The notes under the pieces are model-generated. The model was not told where the DNA came from and ran no database searches. It was given only the letters and a program-made list of their open reading frames with translations. From the NCBI RefSeq assembly GCF_000169175.1, contig NZ_AAWS01000008.1, forward strand, positions 1-64,000: a stretch of 64,000 bases of DNA. Reading direction: 5' to 3'. The translations under genes and the position numbers were made by a program. Positions 55,560 to 64,000 of the stretch are shown here, piece after piece. Within the stretch, counting starts at the first letter, position 1. The number at the start of each line of letters is the position of its first letter. Source of the DNA: Microscilla marina ATCC 23134. Its GTDB lineage: Bacteria; Bacteroidota; Bacteroidia; Cytophagales; Microscillaceae.

Positions 55560-57017
55560 CTATTCTGATTTACCCGTAGACAACAACCACAAGCCTAAAA
55601 AAGTAATGATGCCATTGACAATGAGTATTTCAAAGCCAAATTTAAAACCATTGAACCAAGTGGCTGAATAAAGGTTGAGAACGTAAGACAGCACCGGAGA
55701 CGCCACACACACCAAAGGAACCCAACGGTCTTTTACGGCGGTTTTGGTGAGCATACCAAAGGTAAACAAACCCAGCAAAGGCCCATAAGTATAGCCCGCC
55801 GCAGTAAATAAGCTGCCAATAACGTTGCTCTCAGGGTGGGCGTCTTGAATTGCTTTAAACAACACGATCACCACTACCAACACCCCCGAAAAAACGATGT
55901 GTACCCGTCGAATCATTCGCTGGCGGGTGGCTTCTTCTTTCTTGTCAGCATCGAGAAAATCTACACAAAAAGAGGTAGTTAAAGCAGTGAGTGCCGAATC
56001 GGCGCTGGAATAAGTGGCCGCAATAATGCCCAGTAAAAAGCAAACACCAGCAAACAAACCAAAATGATTGAAAGCAAGGAAAGGAAATACTTTATCGGTT
56101 TGGGTGGGCAACTGAATGCCTTTTTCGGCGGCATACACATACAGCAAGGCTCCCAGAGACAAAAAGATGAAGTTGACAATGACCAAGACAATGCTAAACC
56201 AAAAAACGTTTTTTTGGGCATCTTTGAGGCTGCGACAAGTCAAGTTTTTCTGCATCATATCCTGGTCTAGCCCCGTCATTACCACTGCAATAGAGGCGCC
56301 CGCAAAAAACTGCTTGAAAAAATATTTAGGAGAATTGGTTTCCCAGAAAAATATTTTTGAAAATGAACTCTTGTCTATTTTTTGCGCCAGGGTACTATAG
56401 CTCCACTGCAGGTCTTCTTTCATGAGATAAATACTTACGACTGCTGCCAACAGCAAAAAAGTGGTTTGAAGGGTGTCTGTCCATACAATGGTTTTGATGC
56501 CCGCCCGATAAGTATAAATCCAGATGAGTACAATGCTAATGATGGTGGTTTGCCAAAAAGCTACTCCCCAAGCCTCAAATAGCCCCAGTTGTAGCACCAT
56601 TGCTGCCAAAAATAAACGAAACGAAGCCCCTATAGTACGCGAAAGTAAAAAGTAAAAGGCGCCTGTTTTATACGACCAAAACCCAAAGCGTTGCTCAAGG
56701 TAGGCATAAATAGACACCAACTGAAGCCTGTAATACAAAGGCAAAAGCACCGCACCTATGATCAAGTACCCCAATAAGTACCCCAGCACCATCTGAAAGT
56801 AGGCAAATTGATTGGAAAGCACCGCACCTGGTACTGATATAAAGGTAACCCCCGACAATGAGGCGCCAATCATACCATACGCCACCAAATACCAGGGAGA
56901 TTGTTTGTCGGCAGTAAAAAAAGATTGTGAATTGCTACCACGGGAAGTAACCGCTGAAATGAGCAGCAACACCAAAAAATAGGCAAGCACTACAGTAAAG
57001 ACGAGTTCGGGGGTCAT
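55560..57017 (-). CDS. Sodium:solute symporter (SSS family)
   Basis: An inner-membrane transporter of about 485 residues from the ATG at 57017 (MTPELVFTVVLAYFLVLLL); the frame continues to a TTG at 57065. About 13 transmembrane segments are apparent. Family features are SPWYLVAYGMIGASLSGVTF, the GLDQDMMQKNLTCRSLKDAQ loop and GIIAATYSSADSALTALTTS, which has the Na2-site serine and threonine residues. The substrate is not predictable (sugars, organic acids and sialic acid are all transported in the family). It is divergent from clpS across 157 bp. Confidence 0.92.
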   Translation of the reverse strand: MTPELVFTVVLAYFLVLLLISAVTSRGSNSQSFFTADKQSPWYLVAYGMIGASLSGVTFISVPGAVLSNQFAYFQMVLGYLLGYLIIGAVLLPLYYRLQLVSIYAYLEQRFGFWSYKTGAFYFLLSRTIGASFRLFLAAMVLQLGLFEAWGVAFWQTTIISIVLIWIYTYRAGIKTIVWTDTLQTTFLLLAAVVSIYLMKEDLQWSYSTLAQKIDKSSFSKIFFWETNSPKYFFKQFFAGASIAVVMTGLDQDMMQKNLTCRSLKDAQKNVFWFSIVLVIVNFIFLSLGALLYVYAAEKGIQLPTQTDKVFPFLAFNHFGLFAGVCFLLGIIAATYSSADSALTALTTSFCVDFLDADKKEEATRQRMIRRVHIVFSGVLVVVIVLFKAIQDAHPESNVIGSLFTAAGYTYGPLLGLFTFGMLTKTAVKDRWVPLVCVASPVLSYVLNLYSATWFNGFKFGFEILIVNGIITFLGLWLLSTGKSE

Positions 57018-57174
57018 AGATTTGGGGGTAAAAACAGTCATCATCACTTGCCAAAAAACTATCAATAAGCCTTTTATACAAGTTTTCCAAAAAAAATTTA
57101 TTTAAATCTCAACTGCCAAAACTCCTGATTTTTTTTTAATTTTGCTAAATCTTAGTTTAAAACTCGAAAGAACC

Positions 57175-57447
57175 ATGTCACAAACTCAAGAACTCGAACT
57201 TCTGGAAGAAGAAGTTGTAACGGTAGAAGAACGTCAGCTTACAGTATTCAATGACGATATTAACACATTTGATCATGTAATTAACACCCTTATTGAAGTG
57301 TGTAACCACACCCCCGAACAAGCCGAGCAATGTACTTGGATTATCCATTACAAAGGCAAATGTTCGGTAAAAGTAGGTGAGTTCAATAAGCTGCGCCCCA
57401 TGCGTGACGCCATCTGCGACCGTGGAATCTCGGCTGAAATTGTATAA
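57175..57447 (+). CDS. clpS: ATP-dependent Clp protease adaptor ClpS
   Basis: ClpS delivers N-end-rule substrates to ClpAP or ClpCP. From the ATG at 57175 it has 90 residues. The core shows VFNDDINTFDHVINTL (Asp-Asp substrate pocket), CNHTPEQAEQCTWIIHYKGK and VKVGEFNKLRPMRDAICDRG, ending IAEIV-like SAEIV. The extended acidic N-terminus (QELELLEEEVVTVEE) is typical of Bacteroidota. Length is normal. Confidence 0.93.
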   Translation: MSQTQELELLEEEVVTVEERQLTVFNDDINTFDHVINTLIEVCNHTPEQAEQCTWIIHYKGKCSVKVGEFNKLRPMRDAICDRGISAEIV

Positions 57448-57542
57448 CGACCGATAACACACCCCTACAATAAATGTCTCGCTTTTGGCAAATCAACACA
57501 AAAGCAGGCAATTATTATTCGAGTGTTATTTATAATAATCAT

Positions 57543-57596
57543 TATGAAAGTAATCCAGTCCATACAAACTTATCCAGAGGTGCGGACAAAAGCCTG
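57543..57596 (+). CDS. Possible 17-residue leader peptide upstream of recR
   Basis: ATG at 57543 reads MKVIQSIQTYPEVRTKA, stop at 57594-57596, ending at the start of a terminator hairpin. A short ORF leading into a hairpin before recR could be a leader/attenuator, or chance. It has no run of a single amino acid codon. Confidence 0.25.
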
Positions 57597-57640
57597 ACAG
57601 GTTTTTAAGACAACTCCGGCAAAACCTGTCGGTTTTTTTC
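57593..57640 (+). terminator. Terminator hairpin between clpS and recR
   Basis: CCTGACAGGTTTT pairs with AAAACCTGTCGG around a loop, followed by T7. It would end the clpS transcript or attenuate one into recR. It lies 63-110 bp upstream of the recR start. Confidence 0.8.
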
Positions 57641-57702
57641 TTTGGATGGACTTACTTTTGAATGATTGTTCATTACCTCTGTTTACTTTCTTAAAGTACT
57701 TT

Positions 57703-58305
57703 ATGATATTTTCTTCTAAACTAATCGAGGATGCAGTAGACCAGATCGCCGGATTGCCTGGCATAGGCAAAAAAACTGCTTTGCGATTAGTTTTTCATTT
57801 GCTCAAGCAAGATGAAAAATCAACGGTTGCACTGACCGACACACTCCTGAAATTACGCCGCGACATTGTGTATTGTAACCAGTGCCACCACATTTCCGAT
57901 ACACCCACCTGCAATATTTGCAATAGCAACAAGCGTGACCGTACATTATTGTGTGTAGTAGAAGACTCCCAAGATGTGTTGGCAATAGAAAATACAGCCC
58001 AATACCAGGGGCTTTACCATGTGTTAGGAGGAGTTATTTCTCCTATGGAAGGAGTCTCGCCTATAGACTTGCACATTACCTCTTTGCTGGAAAGGGTGGC
58101 CAAATCAGAAATTAAGGAAGTGATATTTGCGCTTAGCCCTACAATGGAAGGCGACACTACTACTTTTTATCTTACCAAAAAACTACGGGAACATCAAATT
58201 AAAATAAGCACTATTGCCAGAGGAGTGCCCATTGGCAGCGAACTGGAGTACACCGACGAAATAACCCTGGGACGCAGTATCATTGGCCGAACTACCTATG
58301 AATAG
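57703..58305 (+). CDS. recR: Recombination protein RecR
   Basis: RecR works with RecO/RecF to load RecA at gaps. From the ATG at 57703 (MIFSSKLIEDAVDQIAGLPG) it has 200 residues; the frame extends to 57646 but the family N-terminus is here. The helix-hairpin-helix (LPGIGKKTALRLVFHLL), four-cysteine zinc finger (CNQCHHISDTPTCNIC) and Toprim domain (LLCVVEDSQDVLAIENT, YHVLGGVISPMEGVSP) are all present. Length is normal. Confidence 0.96.
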   Translation: MIFSSKLIEDAVDQIAGLPGIGKKTALRLVFHLLKQDEKSTVALTDTLLKLRRDIVYCNQCHHISDTPTCNICNSNKRDRTLLCVVEDSQDVLAIENTAQYQGLYHVLGGVISPMEGVSPIDLHITSLLERVAKSEIKEVIFALSPTMEGDTTTFYLTKKLREHQIKISTIARGVPIGSELEYTDEITLGRSIIGRTTYE

Positions 58306-58422
58306 GGCCGTCGCACAAACTCATTATATTTCGTATATGTATGTTAAACTTCGCAAAACTTGGAGGCAAGCCTCTTGCGGTAGTTAACTTATTAGTATGA
58401 CTCAAAGAATATCTGATAAACT

Positions 58423-59031
58423 ATGGCTCTAACACAGGATTTTTCATTATACAACTACCTTACTACTTCTGCTAAGTATGATATGAACGATAAGGTAAAG
58501 CTCAAAGAGTTTGAAAAAGGGGAGTACGTTTACTTGCCCAACTCTCCTCAAAACTATATTTATCTGATAGAATCGGGAGTAGTAAAAATAGGAAGCTATG
58601 CCAACAATGGTGAAAAAGTGATTTATGATATTCTAACCCCCGGCGAAACTTTTGGTAACTTAAACTACCTGGGCGAAGATGTACCGTTTTTTGAGTTTGC
58701 TCAAGCCATCAGTGGTGCCAAAACCTCAGTATTTGAACTTAAGTTTTTCAAACACTTAATTGTACACGACCCTACTGTGTCTGAGTGGTTCAATATTACG
58801 GTAGTAGGCCGATGGAGCAAGGCAGAAACCCGCTTGTTGTACATGACCCGTGGCAATATTGAAGCCCGCATCGAAAACCTGCAAAAAGAGCTGTCTCACG
58901 AAGTAGCAGACAAAAGAGGGATTGCTTATAATGTGTTCAACCTTTTGTCGCAACAAGATATTGCTGACCTAACGGGTACGACCCGCCAAACAGTGGCAAA
59001 AAAACTGCGTTCGCAAAACTCTTCAGTATAG
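58423..59031 (+). CDS. Crp/Fnr family transcriptional regulator
   Basis: A 202-residue DNA-binding regulator. The N-terminal cNMP-like barrel (about 15-125) shows FEKGEYVYLPNSPQNYIYLI and LTPGETFGNLNYLGED but no clear cAMP-binding RES/R-x(5)-E signature and no Fnr-type cysteine cluster, so the ligand is unknown. The long dimer helix and a winged helix-turn-helix (LSQQDIADLTGTTRQTVAKK, about 177-196) follow. Its targets are unknown. The palindrome at 13108-13125 has a Crp-like half-site, but there is no evidence linking them. Confidence 0.9.
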   Translation: MALTQDFSLYNYLTTSAKYDMNDKVKLKEFEKGEYVYLPNSPQNYIYLIESGVVKIGSYANNGEKVIYDILTPGETFGNLNYLGEDVPFFEFAQAISGAKTSVFELKFFKHLIVHDPTVSEWFNITVVGRWSKAETRLLYMTRGNIEARIENLQKELSHEVADKRGIAYNVFNLLSQQDIADLTGTTRQTVAKKLRSQNSSV

Positions 59032-59059
59032 CCAGGTAAGCATACGCCTGGCTTTTTTT
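59031..59059 (+). terminator. Terminator of the Crp/Fnr-family gene
   Basis: GCCAGG/CCTGGC stem (59031-59036 and 59047-59052) and T7, starting at the stop codon. Confidence 0.85.
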
Positions 59060-59103
59060 ATAAGGGGCAACAAGTAAATATGCCTGTTGCTCTATAGTCC
59101 TTT

Positions 59104-59652
59104 TTATGCTTCGTCGATGTAAATAGAATAATGGGCTATTTTTTCTTGCAAACGTTGTTCGATATAAGGGTTCACCCCTTGCAAAGTATTTAATATCACC
59201 CGTGCCTCTTGTTGGTAGCGGTGCTTCTTGGGGGAATCCCAATAATAAGGAGGCTCGCTAAGGTTGTCTATTCGATCACACATTTTCACCATGCGTACTT
59301 CGGTACGTTGCCGTAAAATGCGCCGTAAACTATCTTCCATTTGTGCTTCTTTGCCTGGCAACTTGTCGTTTTTGGTAAGTGCCATTACTCCGTCTGCTAC
59401 CTCTTGGCCAAAAACCTTGGCTACCTGTGCATAAGTCACCGTTGTATCTTCTATAGTATCGTGTAACAGGGCACATTGTAGGGCATAGTCTGCGTCAAAT
59501 TTAACCGGGCTTTGTACCCAGGCAGTCATTATTTCCATAGCTACCCTTGCCAGGTGGGTAGTATACGAACGATTACTTCCAGGTATTTTTTGGGCAATGT
59601 GTGCATCTCCGGCAAACTCGATGGCTTTTAAATAAATCGATTGATTCCACAT
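59104..59652 (-). CDS. HD-domain hydrolase, small alarmone hydrolase-like
   Basis: From the ATG at 59652 (MWNQSIYLKAIEFAGDAHIA) it has 182 residues; a TTG at 59676 gives eight more. HD residues are His in YTTHLARV, LLHDTIEDT (His-Asp) and the aspartate in VKMCDRIDNL, as in the hydrolase part of RelA/SpoT and MESH1. No synthetase, TGS or ACT domain follows, so it is a stand-alone (p)ppGpp pyrophosphohydrolase candidate or a related nucleotide hydrolase. It converges on the Crp/Fnr-family gene. Confidence 0.8.
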   Translation of the reverse strand: MWNQSIYLKAIEFAGDAHIAQKIPGSNRSYTTHLARVAMEIMTAWVQSPVKFDADYALQCALLHDTIEDTTVTYAQVAKVFGQEVADGVMALTKNDKLPGKEAQMEDSLRRILRQRTEVRMVKMCDRIDNLSEPPYYWDSPKKHRYQQEARVILNTLQGVNPYIEQRLQEKIAHYSIYIDEA

Positions 59653-60365
59653 ATTACTTTTTTTAGGAATGGACAAAAAGAACGCTTAGCCGAAGGTAGA
59701 ATAAAGCCTCTCTTCCGAGGTAGATGACCTCTTGTTTTGATCGGCAAACAACCACCAACCCAAGCAATTACCTTTCAGAAAAACAAACTTATTTAAGTTA
59801 CAATGTTTGAGTGCACGCTCGAAACGAAGATAAGCGAAATCTCCTGCAAGTGAAAAAATCGATGAACTTTCTTTGCTCCTCTTAAGTACACCAGACACTA
59901 CATACATAAAATATTATTTACTGGTTTGGTAAGCTCAATACTCCGCAGTGATTTTAGTCAAAGCTGGTTGCTGGTTATCAGTTATTGATGAATTTAAAAA
60001 CTATTTAATTGGGTGTTTAGGCGTAAAACCGAAACACTTTTAAAAATAAAGTGAGTAAGCAATCTTAATATAAAATACTGGTTTACAGCATTTAACAAGG
60101 TGAACATTTACTCGAATCGGCTATGGACTTCCATCTGCCGATTTTATAAGCCATTAAAAATCAGTGTATTATAAAACAGGTAGCATGCTTGCAAACCAGC
60201 TTAAAGCTAAGGGCTAATAGCTTTAGGCTGTAGAAGCTATCGCCTAAATACTATGGACTATTGTAAGCGTCATCACTTGTTAATTATTTCTTAAGAGCCT
60301 TGCCTTAAGTATTTAATTCCTAATTTTAAATACCCTATTAGAATATTTTATAAAACAACGACATA
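59653..60365. repeat. 713-bp gap with one dispersed repeat
   Basis: No convincing gene (a 73-codon minus-strand frame at 59686-59907 lacks family features). 59936-59985 matches 8505-8554 at about 47 of 50 positions. The promoter for the secreted propeller gene should lie in the last ~150 bp; none is convincing. Confidence 0.5.
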
Positions 60366-63300
60366 ATGAATAAACGCTACCCAATAAAATGGAATCTATT
60401 GTGTATCATGTGGGTGCTGAGCCTTGGTATAATTACCACGGCTGAGGCGCAACGCAAAAAGAAAAAAAACAATAAAAATACGCCTGAAAGTACTGTAAAG
60501 CAATATTTTAAGTCAATGAAATGGCGCAACATAGGCCCTAACCGAGGCGGAAGAGCCGCTGCAGTTACCGGAGTACCGGGCAAGCCTGATTTGTACTATA
60601 TGGGAGTGACTGGCGGTGGTGTATGGAAAACCAACGATGCTGGTACTACCTGGAAAAACATCTCTGATGGCTTTTTTGGAGGCTCTATAGGAGCCATCGC
60701 AGTAAGCGAATATGACAATAATGTAATTTATGTAGGTGGAGGCGAAACCACTGTTCGAGGCAATGTATCGCACGGCGACGGAGTGTGGAAATCGGTAGAC
60801 GGTGGTAAAACCTGGAAGCACATGGGCTTGAAGGAATCGCGCCATATTGGACGCATCAGCATCCACCCAAAAAACCCTGACATAGTGTATGTGGCTGCTT
60901 TGGGGCACTTGTTTGGCCCTCATCCAGCGCGGGGGGTGTATCGCTCGATGAATGGAGGCAACACCTGGAAAAAGATTTTGTTTGCCAATGAAAACGCAGG
61001 GGCCTTTGACCTCATTCTTGACCCCAACAACCCTCGTGTAGTATATGCCAGTACCTGGCGCGTCCGCCGAACCCCATATAGCCTTGAGAGTGGTGGCAAA
61101 GGTTCTGTCTTGTGGAAAAGTACCGATGGCGGCGATAATTGGATAAATTTACACAAAAAATCGCAGGGGTTGCCCAAGGGCTTGTTAGGTGTGATTGGGG
61201 TAACGGTGTCTCCGGTGAACTCTAATCGGGTATGGGCGATTATAGAGCACAAAAACGGAGGTGTTTTTCGTTCTGACAATGCCGGCAAAACCTGGATAAA
61301 AGTAAATAGTGAGCGTAAACTACGCCAACGTGCCTGGTACTATAGCCGCATTTACGCCGATACCAAAGACCTGGACATGGTGTATGTGGTCAATGTTCGT
61401 TTTCATCGCTCAAAAGACGGAGGTAAAACCTACCAGTCTATTAAAACACCTCACGGCGACCATCACGACTTGTGGATTTCGCCTGATAACAACCAACACC
61501 TGATTGTGGCAGATGATGGAGGAGCGCAAGTGTCTAAAAACCACGGGGCAAGTTGGTCTACTTATATGAACCAACCCACCGCGCAGTTTTACAGAGTATC
61601 GGTTGACAATCATTACCCTTATAGGCTATATGCCGGACAACAAGACAACAGTGCCATTAGAATATTGAGCACGGCACGCCCTGGCAACATACGCGCTTGG
61701 GAAAGTACCGCTGGGGGCGAAAGTGGGCACATTGTGGCTGACCCTACCAATAATGACATTGTATATGGTGGTTCTTATGACGGCTTTTTGATCAAGATGA
61801 ACCACAAAACCAAGCAGTTCAAATCGGTAGATGTATACCCAGACAACCCTATGGGCTGGGGCGCCAAAGACTTGAAATACCGCTTTCAATGGAACTTTCC
61901 TATTTTCTTTTCTCCACACGATGCTAAAACCTTGTACACTGCTGCTCAGGTGTTGTTTAAAACGACCGATGGTGGGCATAGCTGGACAAAAATAAGTGGC
62001 GACCTGACCAGAAACGACACTACCAAGATGAAATCGTCGGGGGGGCCTATCACCAAAGACAACACCAGTGTAGAGTATTACGGGACTATTTTTGCGGCTT
62101 GCGAATCGCCTTACGAAAAAGGCTTGTTATGGGCAGGTTCAGACGATGGTTTGATGCACGTGAGCCGTGATGGGGGCAAAACCTGGAAAAATGTAACGCC
62201 TAAAGGAATGCCTGAGTGGGTGATGATTAACAGCGTAGAGCCTCACCCAACCATCAAGGGTGGTTGCTATATCGCGGGCACGCGCTACAAGTTAGACGAT
62301 TTTAAACCTTATTTGTATGTAACTACCAACTATGGCAAAACCTGGAAGAAAATTACCAACGGAATCAAGGACAACCATTTTACCAGGGTACTAAGGGCTG
62401 ACCCCAAACGCAAAGGTTTACTGTATGCTGGCACTGAGTATGGCGTGTATATGTCGCTGGACGATGGGGCTAATTGGAAGTCACTTCAGTTGAACCTGCC
62501 CCAAGTGCCTATTACTGACCTTGCCATCAAAAACAACGATTTGATTGCCGCTACTCAAGGGCGTGCTTTTTGGATTTTAGACGATTTGACTCCTTTGCAC
62601 CAGTTCAACGATGAGGTAAAGAAAAGCACCGCTTATTTGTTCAAACCAAACAGCACTTACAGTGGTGGGGCTTCGCGTGGGGTGAGCATTCGCTATTATC
62701 TTAAAGATAAACCGGGCAAAGACCAACCTGTCACATTAGAGTTGATGGATGGCAATGGTAAGTTGATTGCTAAGTACACCACCCAAAAGAATAAGAGTAA
62801 AAAACCACGCAAAGAAAATGGGGTAACCGTAAGAAAACTCAAGGTAAAAAAAGGCAGCAACAGCTTTCGCTGGAATATGCGCTATGAGGGTGCCGAACGC
62901 TTCAAGGGCATGGTGTTATGGTTTGGTGGCACCAAAGGCCCAAAGGCTGTGCCAGGCAAATACAAGGTGCATCTAACGGCCGCAGGTAAAACCCAAACGC
63001 AGGAATTTGAGATTGTCAAAGACCCACGCATTGAGGCATCGCAGGCCGACCTTGAAGCACAGTTTAAGTTTTTGGTAGAAGTACGTGACAAGCTCACCGA
63101 AACCCACCAGGCAATCAAGCAAATCCGCAAGATGAAAAAAGACATTGGTGGGGTAATGGCTCGCCTGGGTGACAACGACAAAATGAAGGATGTCAAGGAA
63201 ATGGGCAAGGCAATGATCAAGAAGATAAGTACTATAGAGAAGGCATTGTACCAAACCCAAAACCGTAGTCCACAAGATCCCTTGAACTACCCCATTCGCC

Positions 63301-63518
63301 TAAACAACAAACTAAGTACACTGGCCACTTATGCTGGCTTTGCCGACAGCAGACCTACCCGTGGCTTGGTGCAGGTAAAAAAAGATCTTACAGCTAAAAT
63401 TAATGTGCAACTCAACAAACTGAAAGGGGTCATCAGTCAGGATGTGCCTAAATTTAACAACTTGGTAGCGCAAAAACAGATTCCGGCAATTATGATTACA
63501 GATGAAGCAAAAGAGTAG
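60366..63518 (+). CDS. Secreted sortilin/VPS10-like glycosyl-hydrolase-annotated propeller protein
   Basis: A 1050-residue extracytoplasmic protein with a signal peptide (MNKRYPIKWNLLCIMWVLSL to TTAEAQ). The propellers (about 50-740) are marked by repeated Asp-box turns: TNDAGTTWKN, SVDGGKTWKH, STDGGDNWIN, SRDGGKTWKN, SLDDGANWKS. The start WRNIGPNRGGRAAAVTGVPG and the C-terminal helical part (from about 900, LVEVRDKLTETHQAIKQIR) match the large VPS10/sortilin-like family often labelled glycosyl hydrolase in Bacteroidota. No catalytic residues of sialidases are identifiable, so enzyme activity is unproven. No T9SS sorting domain is visible at its end, unlike the protein at 46374. Confidence 0.88.
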   Translation: MNKRYPIKWNLLCIMWVLSLGIITTAEAQRKKKKNNKNTPESTVKQYFKSMKWRNIGPNRGGRAAAVTGVPGKPDLYYMGVTGGGVWKTNDAGTTWKNISDGFFGGSIGAIAVSEYDNNVIYVGGGETTVRGNVSHGDGVWKSVDGGKTWKHMGLKESRHIGRISIHPKNPDIVYVAALGHLFGPHPARGVYRSMNGGNTWKKILFANENAGAFDLILDPNNPRVVYASTWRVRRTPYSLESGGKGSVLWKSTDGGDNWINLHKKSQGLPKGLLGVIGVTVSPVNSNRVWAIIEHKNGGVFRSDNAGKTWIKVNSERKLRQRAWYYSRIYADTKDLDMVYVVNVRFHRSKDGGKTYQSIKTPHGDHHDLWISPDNNQHLIVADDGGAQVSKNHGASWSTYMNQPTAQFYRVSVDNHYPYRLYAGQQDNSAIRILSTARPGNIRAWESTAGGESGHIVADPTNNDIVYGGSYDGFLIKMNHKTKQFKSVDVYPDNPMGWGAKDLKYRFQWNFPIFFSPHDAKTLYTAAQVLFKTTDGGHSWTKISGDLTRNDTTKMKSSGGPITKDNTSVEYYGTIFAACESPYEKGLLWAGSDDGLMHVSRDGGKTWKNVTPKGMPEWVMINSVEPHPTIKGGCYIAGTRYKLDDFKPYLYVTTNYGKTWKKITNGIKDNHFTRVLRADPKRKGLLYAGTEYGVYMSLDDGANWKSLQLNLPQVPITDLAIKNNDLIAATQGRAFWILDDLTPLHQFNDEVKKSTAYLFKPNSTYSGGASRGVSIRYYLKDKPGKDQPVTLELMDGNGKLIAKYTTQKNKSKKPRKENGVTVRKLKVKKGSNSFRWNMRYEGAERFKGMVLWFGGTKGPKAVPGKYKVHLTAAGKTQTQEFEIVKDPRIEASQADLEAQFKFLVEVRDKLTETHQAIKQIRKMKKDIGGVMARLGDNDKMKDVKEMGKAMIKKISTIEKALYQTQNRSPQDPLNYPIRLNNKLSTLATYAGFADSRPTRGLVQVKKDLTAKINVQLNKLKGVISQDVPKFNNLVAQKQIPAIMITDEAKE

Positions 63519-63547
63519 TGATTAGCTATCAATTGCAAATAAATTCC

Positions 63548-63583
63548 AAAAAGCCCTGTTTTGATCAAAGACAGGGCTTTTTT
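63548..63583 (+). terminator. Terminator of the secreted propeller gene
   Basis: AAAGCCCTGT / ACAGGGCTTT stem around a TTTGATCAAAG-type loop and T6, 30 bp past the stop; bidirectional. Confidence 0.88.
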
Positions 63584-63633
63584 GTTTGGTTTGACAATAT
63601 ATAATCAGAAAAACCGCGTAAAAGACCTAATCA

Positions 63634-63942
63634 GCCAGCGAAAGATGCTGTTGTAGACAGTTCAACCCAAAAAACAACTTCCTCGTGTTGGTCTTAAGGC
63701 TTTAGGCAGACCAACACCTGTCAGGCATAAGTGATGTCTTAAGCCAGCGAAAGATGCTGTTGTAGACAGTTCAACCCAAAAAACAACTTCCTCGTGTTGG
63801 TCTTAAGGCTTTAGGCAGACCAACACCTGCCAGGCATAAGTGATGCCTTAACCAGCGAAAGATGCTGTTGTAGACAATTCAACCCAAAAAACAACTTCCC
63901 CGTGTTGGTCTTAAGGCTTTAGCCAGACCAACACCTGTCAGG
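63634..63942. repeat. Three tandem 109-bp repeats, each with a 10-bp hairpin
   Basis: Units start at about 63634, 63743 and 63852 (GCCAGCGAAAGATGCTGTTG...). Each contains GTGTTGGTCT-N13-AGACCAACAC followed by CTGTCAGG or CTGCCAGG. Unit 3 ends after CTGTCAGG. The array may continue in another form past the window. Confidence 0.88.
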
Positions 63943-63954
63943 GAGGAGCATAGT

Positions 63955-64000
63955 AAAAAAATCACTTAAAAATACCGTCACCGCCTCAGCGAGTATCCCC
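63955..64000. repeat. Copy of the 18426-18470 repeat, cut by the window end
   Basis: ATCACTTAAAAATACCGTCA and the following bases match 18426-18470 with one or two differences, in the same orientation, up to the last base of the window. Confidence 0.8.

Noticed and set aside
59686-59907. 73-residue minus-strand ORF
   Set aside because: No homology features, no start context, and it lies in a repeat-containing gap.
1-64000. tRNA or rRNA genes
   Set aside because: No cloverleaf with a T-arm GGTTCGAATCC-type sequence or rRNA-like sequence was seen in the intergenic gaps.

Overview
The window looks like chromosomal DNA of a gliding or marine Bacteroidota, most likely Cytophagales (a Microscilla-like bacterium fits best, but that is an inference from gene content). 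The evidence is: type IX secretion components and cargo (two PorP/SprF proteins, one fused to OmpA, and a 1291-residue adhesin ending in a CHU_C sorting domain); Bacteroidota-only families (DUF2480, DUF4293, DUF3857-transglutaminase); promoters with TAnnTTTG-type -7 boxes; few Shine-Dalgarno sequences; many LRR proteins; and sensor proteins ending in SpoIIE phosphatases. No tRNA, rRNA, CRISPR array or phage was seen.

Layout. 1-8300: lipid and housekeeping genes (two acyltransferases, acyl-CoA-binding protein, DUF2480, tsaB, radA, an LRR protein, an orphan trpA). 8557-10137: a decayed ISNCY-type insertion sequence. 10138-13601: an unrecognised 845-residue-class protein (834 residues from the preferred start) bracketed on both sides by A-rich repeats. 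13602-20017: DUF3857/transglutaminase protein, htpG, CIA30-like protein, a small outer-membrane protein. 20116-35537: a signalling-rich stretch with three SpoIIE-type phosphatases carrying different sensors (TPR, two-component-type propeller, dCache-like), a STAS-like single-domain protein, an LRR protein and a glycosyltransferase, mixed with tlpA-like, porP-ompA, gmhA and psd genes. 36049-39984: a c-type cytochrome followed by a two-subunit molybdenum hydroxylase (IorA/IorB-like). 40463-46059: a lipoprotein, gltX, a small conserved protein, an AIM24-family protein with a large acidic insert, and a DUF4293 membrane protein. 46374-52734: T9SS type B adhesin plus PorP/SprF, then nine 160-170 bp tandem repeats ending in the relic 3' end of a second porP/sprF. 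53326-59652: rtcB, a sodium-solute symporter, clpS, recR, a Crp/Fnr regulator and an HD hydrolase. 60366-63518: a large secreted sortilin-like propeller protein. The window ends in 109 bp tandem repeats.

How the genes fit together. The three phosphatases and the STAS-like protein are plausible parts of a partner-switching network, but no anti-sigma kinase is seen here. The cytochrome, IorA and IorB form a coherent periplasmic aldehyde/heterocycle oxidation unit, with the cytochrome as likely electron acceptor. The adhesin and PorP/SprF form a typical T9SS cargo/attachment pair.

The most unusual aspect of the window is its intergenic DNA. At least six families of dispersed or tandem repeats, most containing hairpins, occupy nearly every gap longer than 300 bp. 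One copy sits inside the iorA-iorB operon, and one array separates a gene from a duplicated copy of its own 3' end and terminator.
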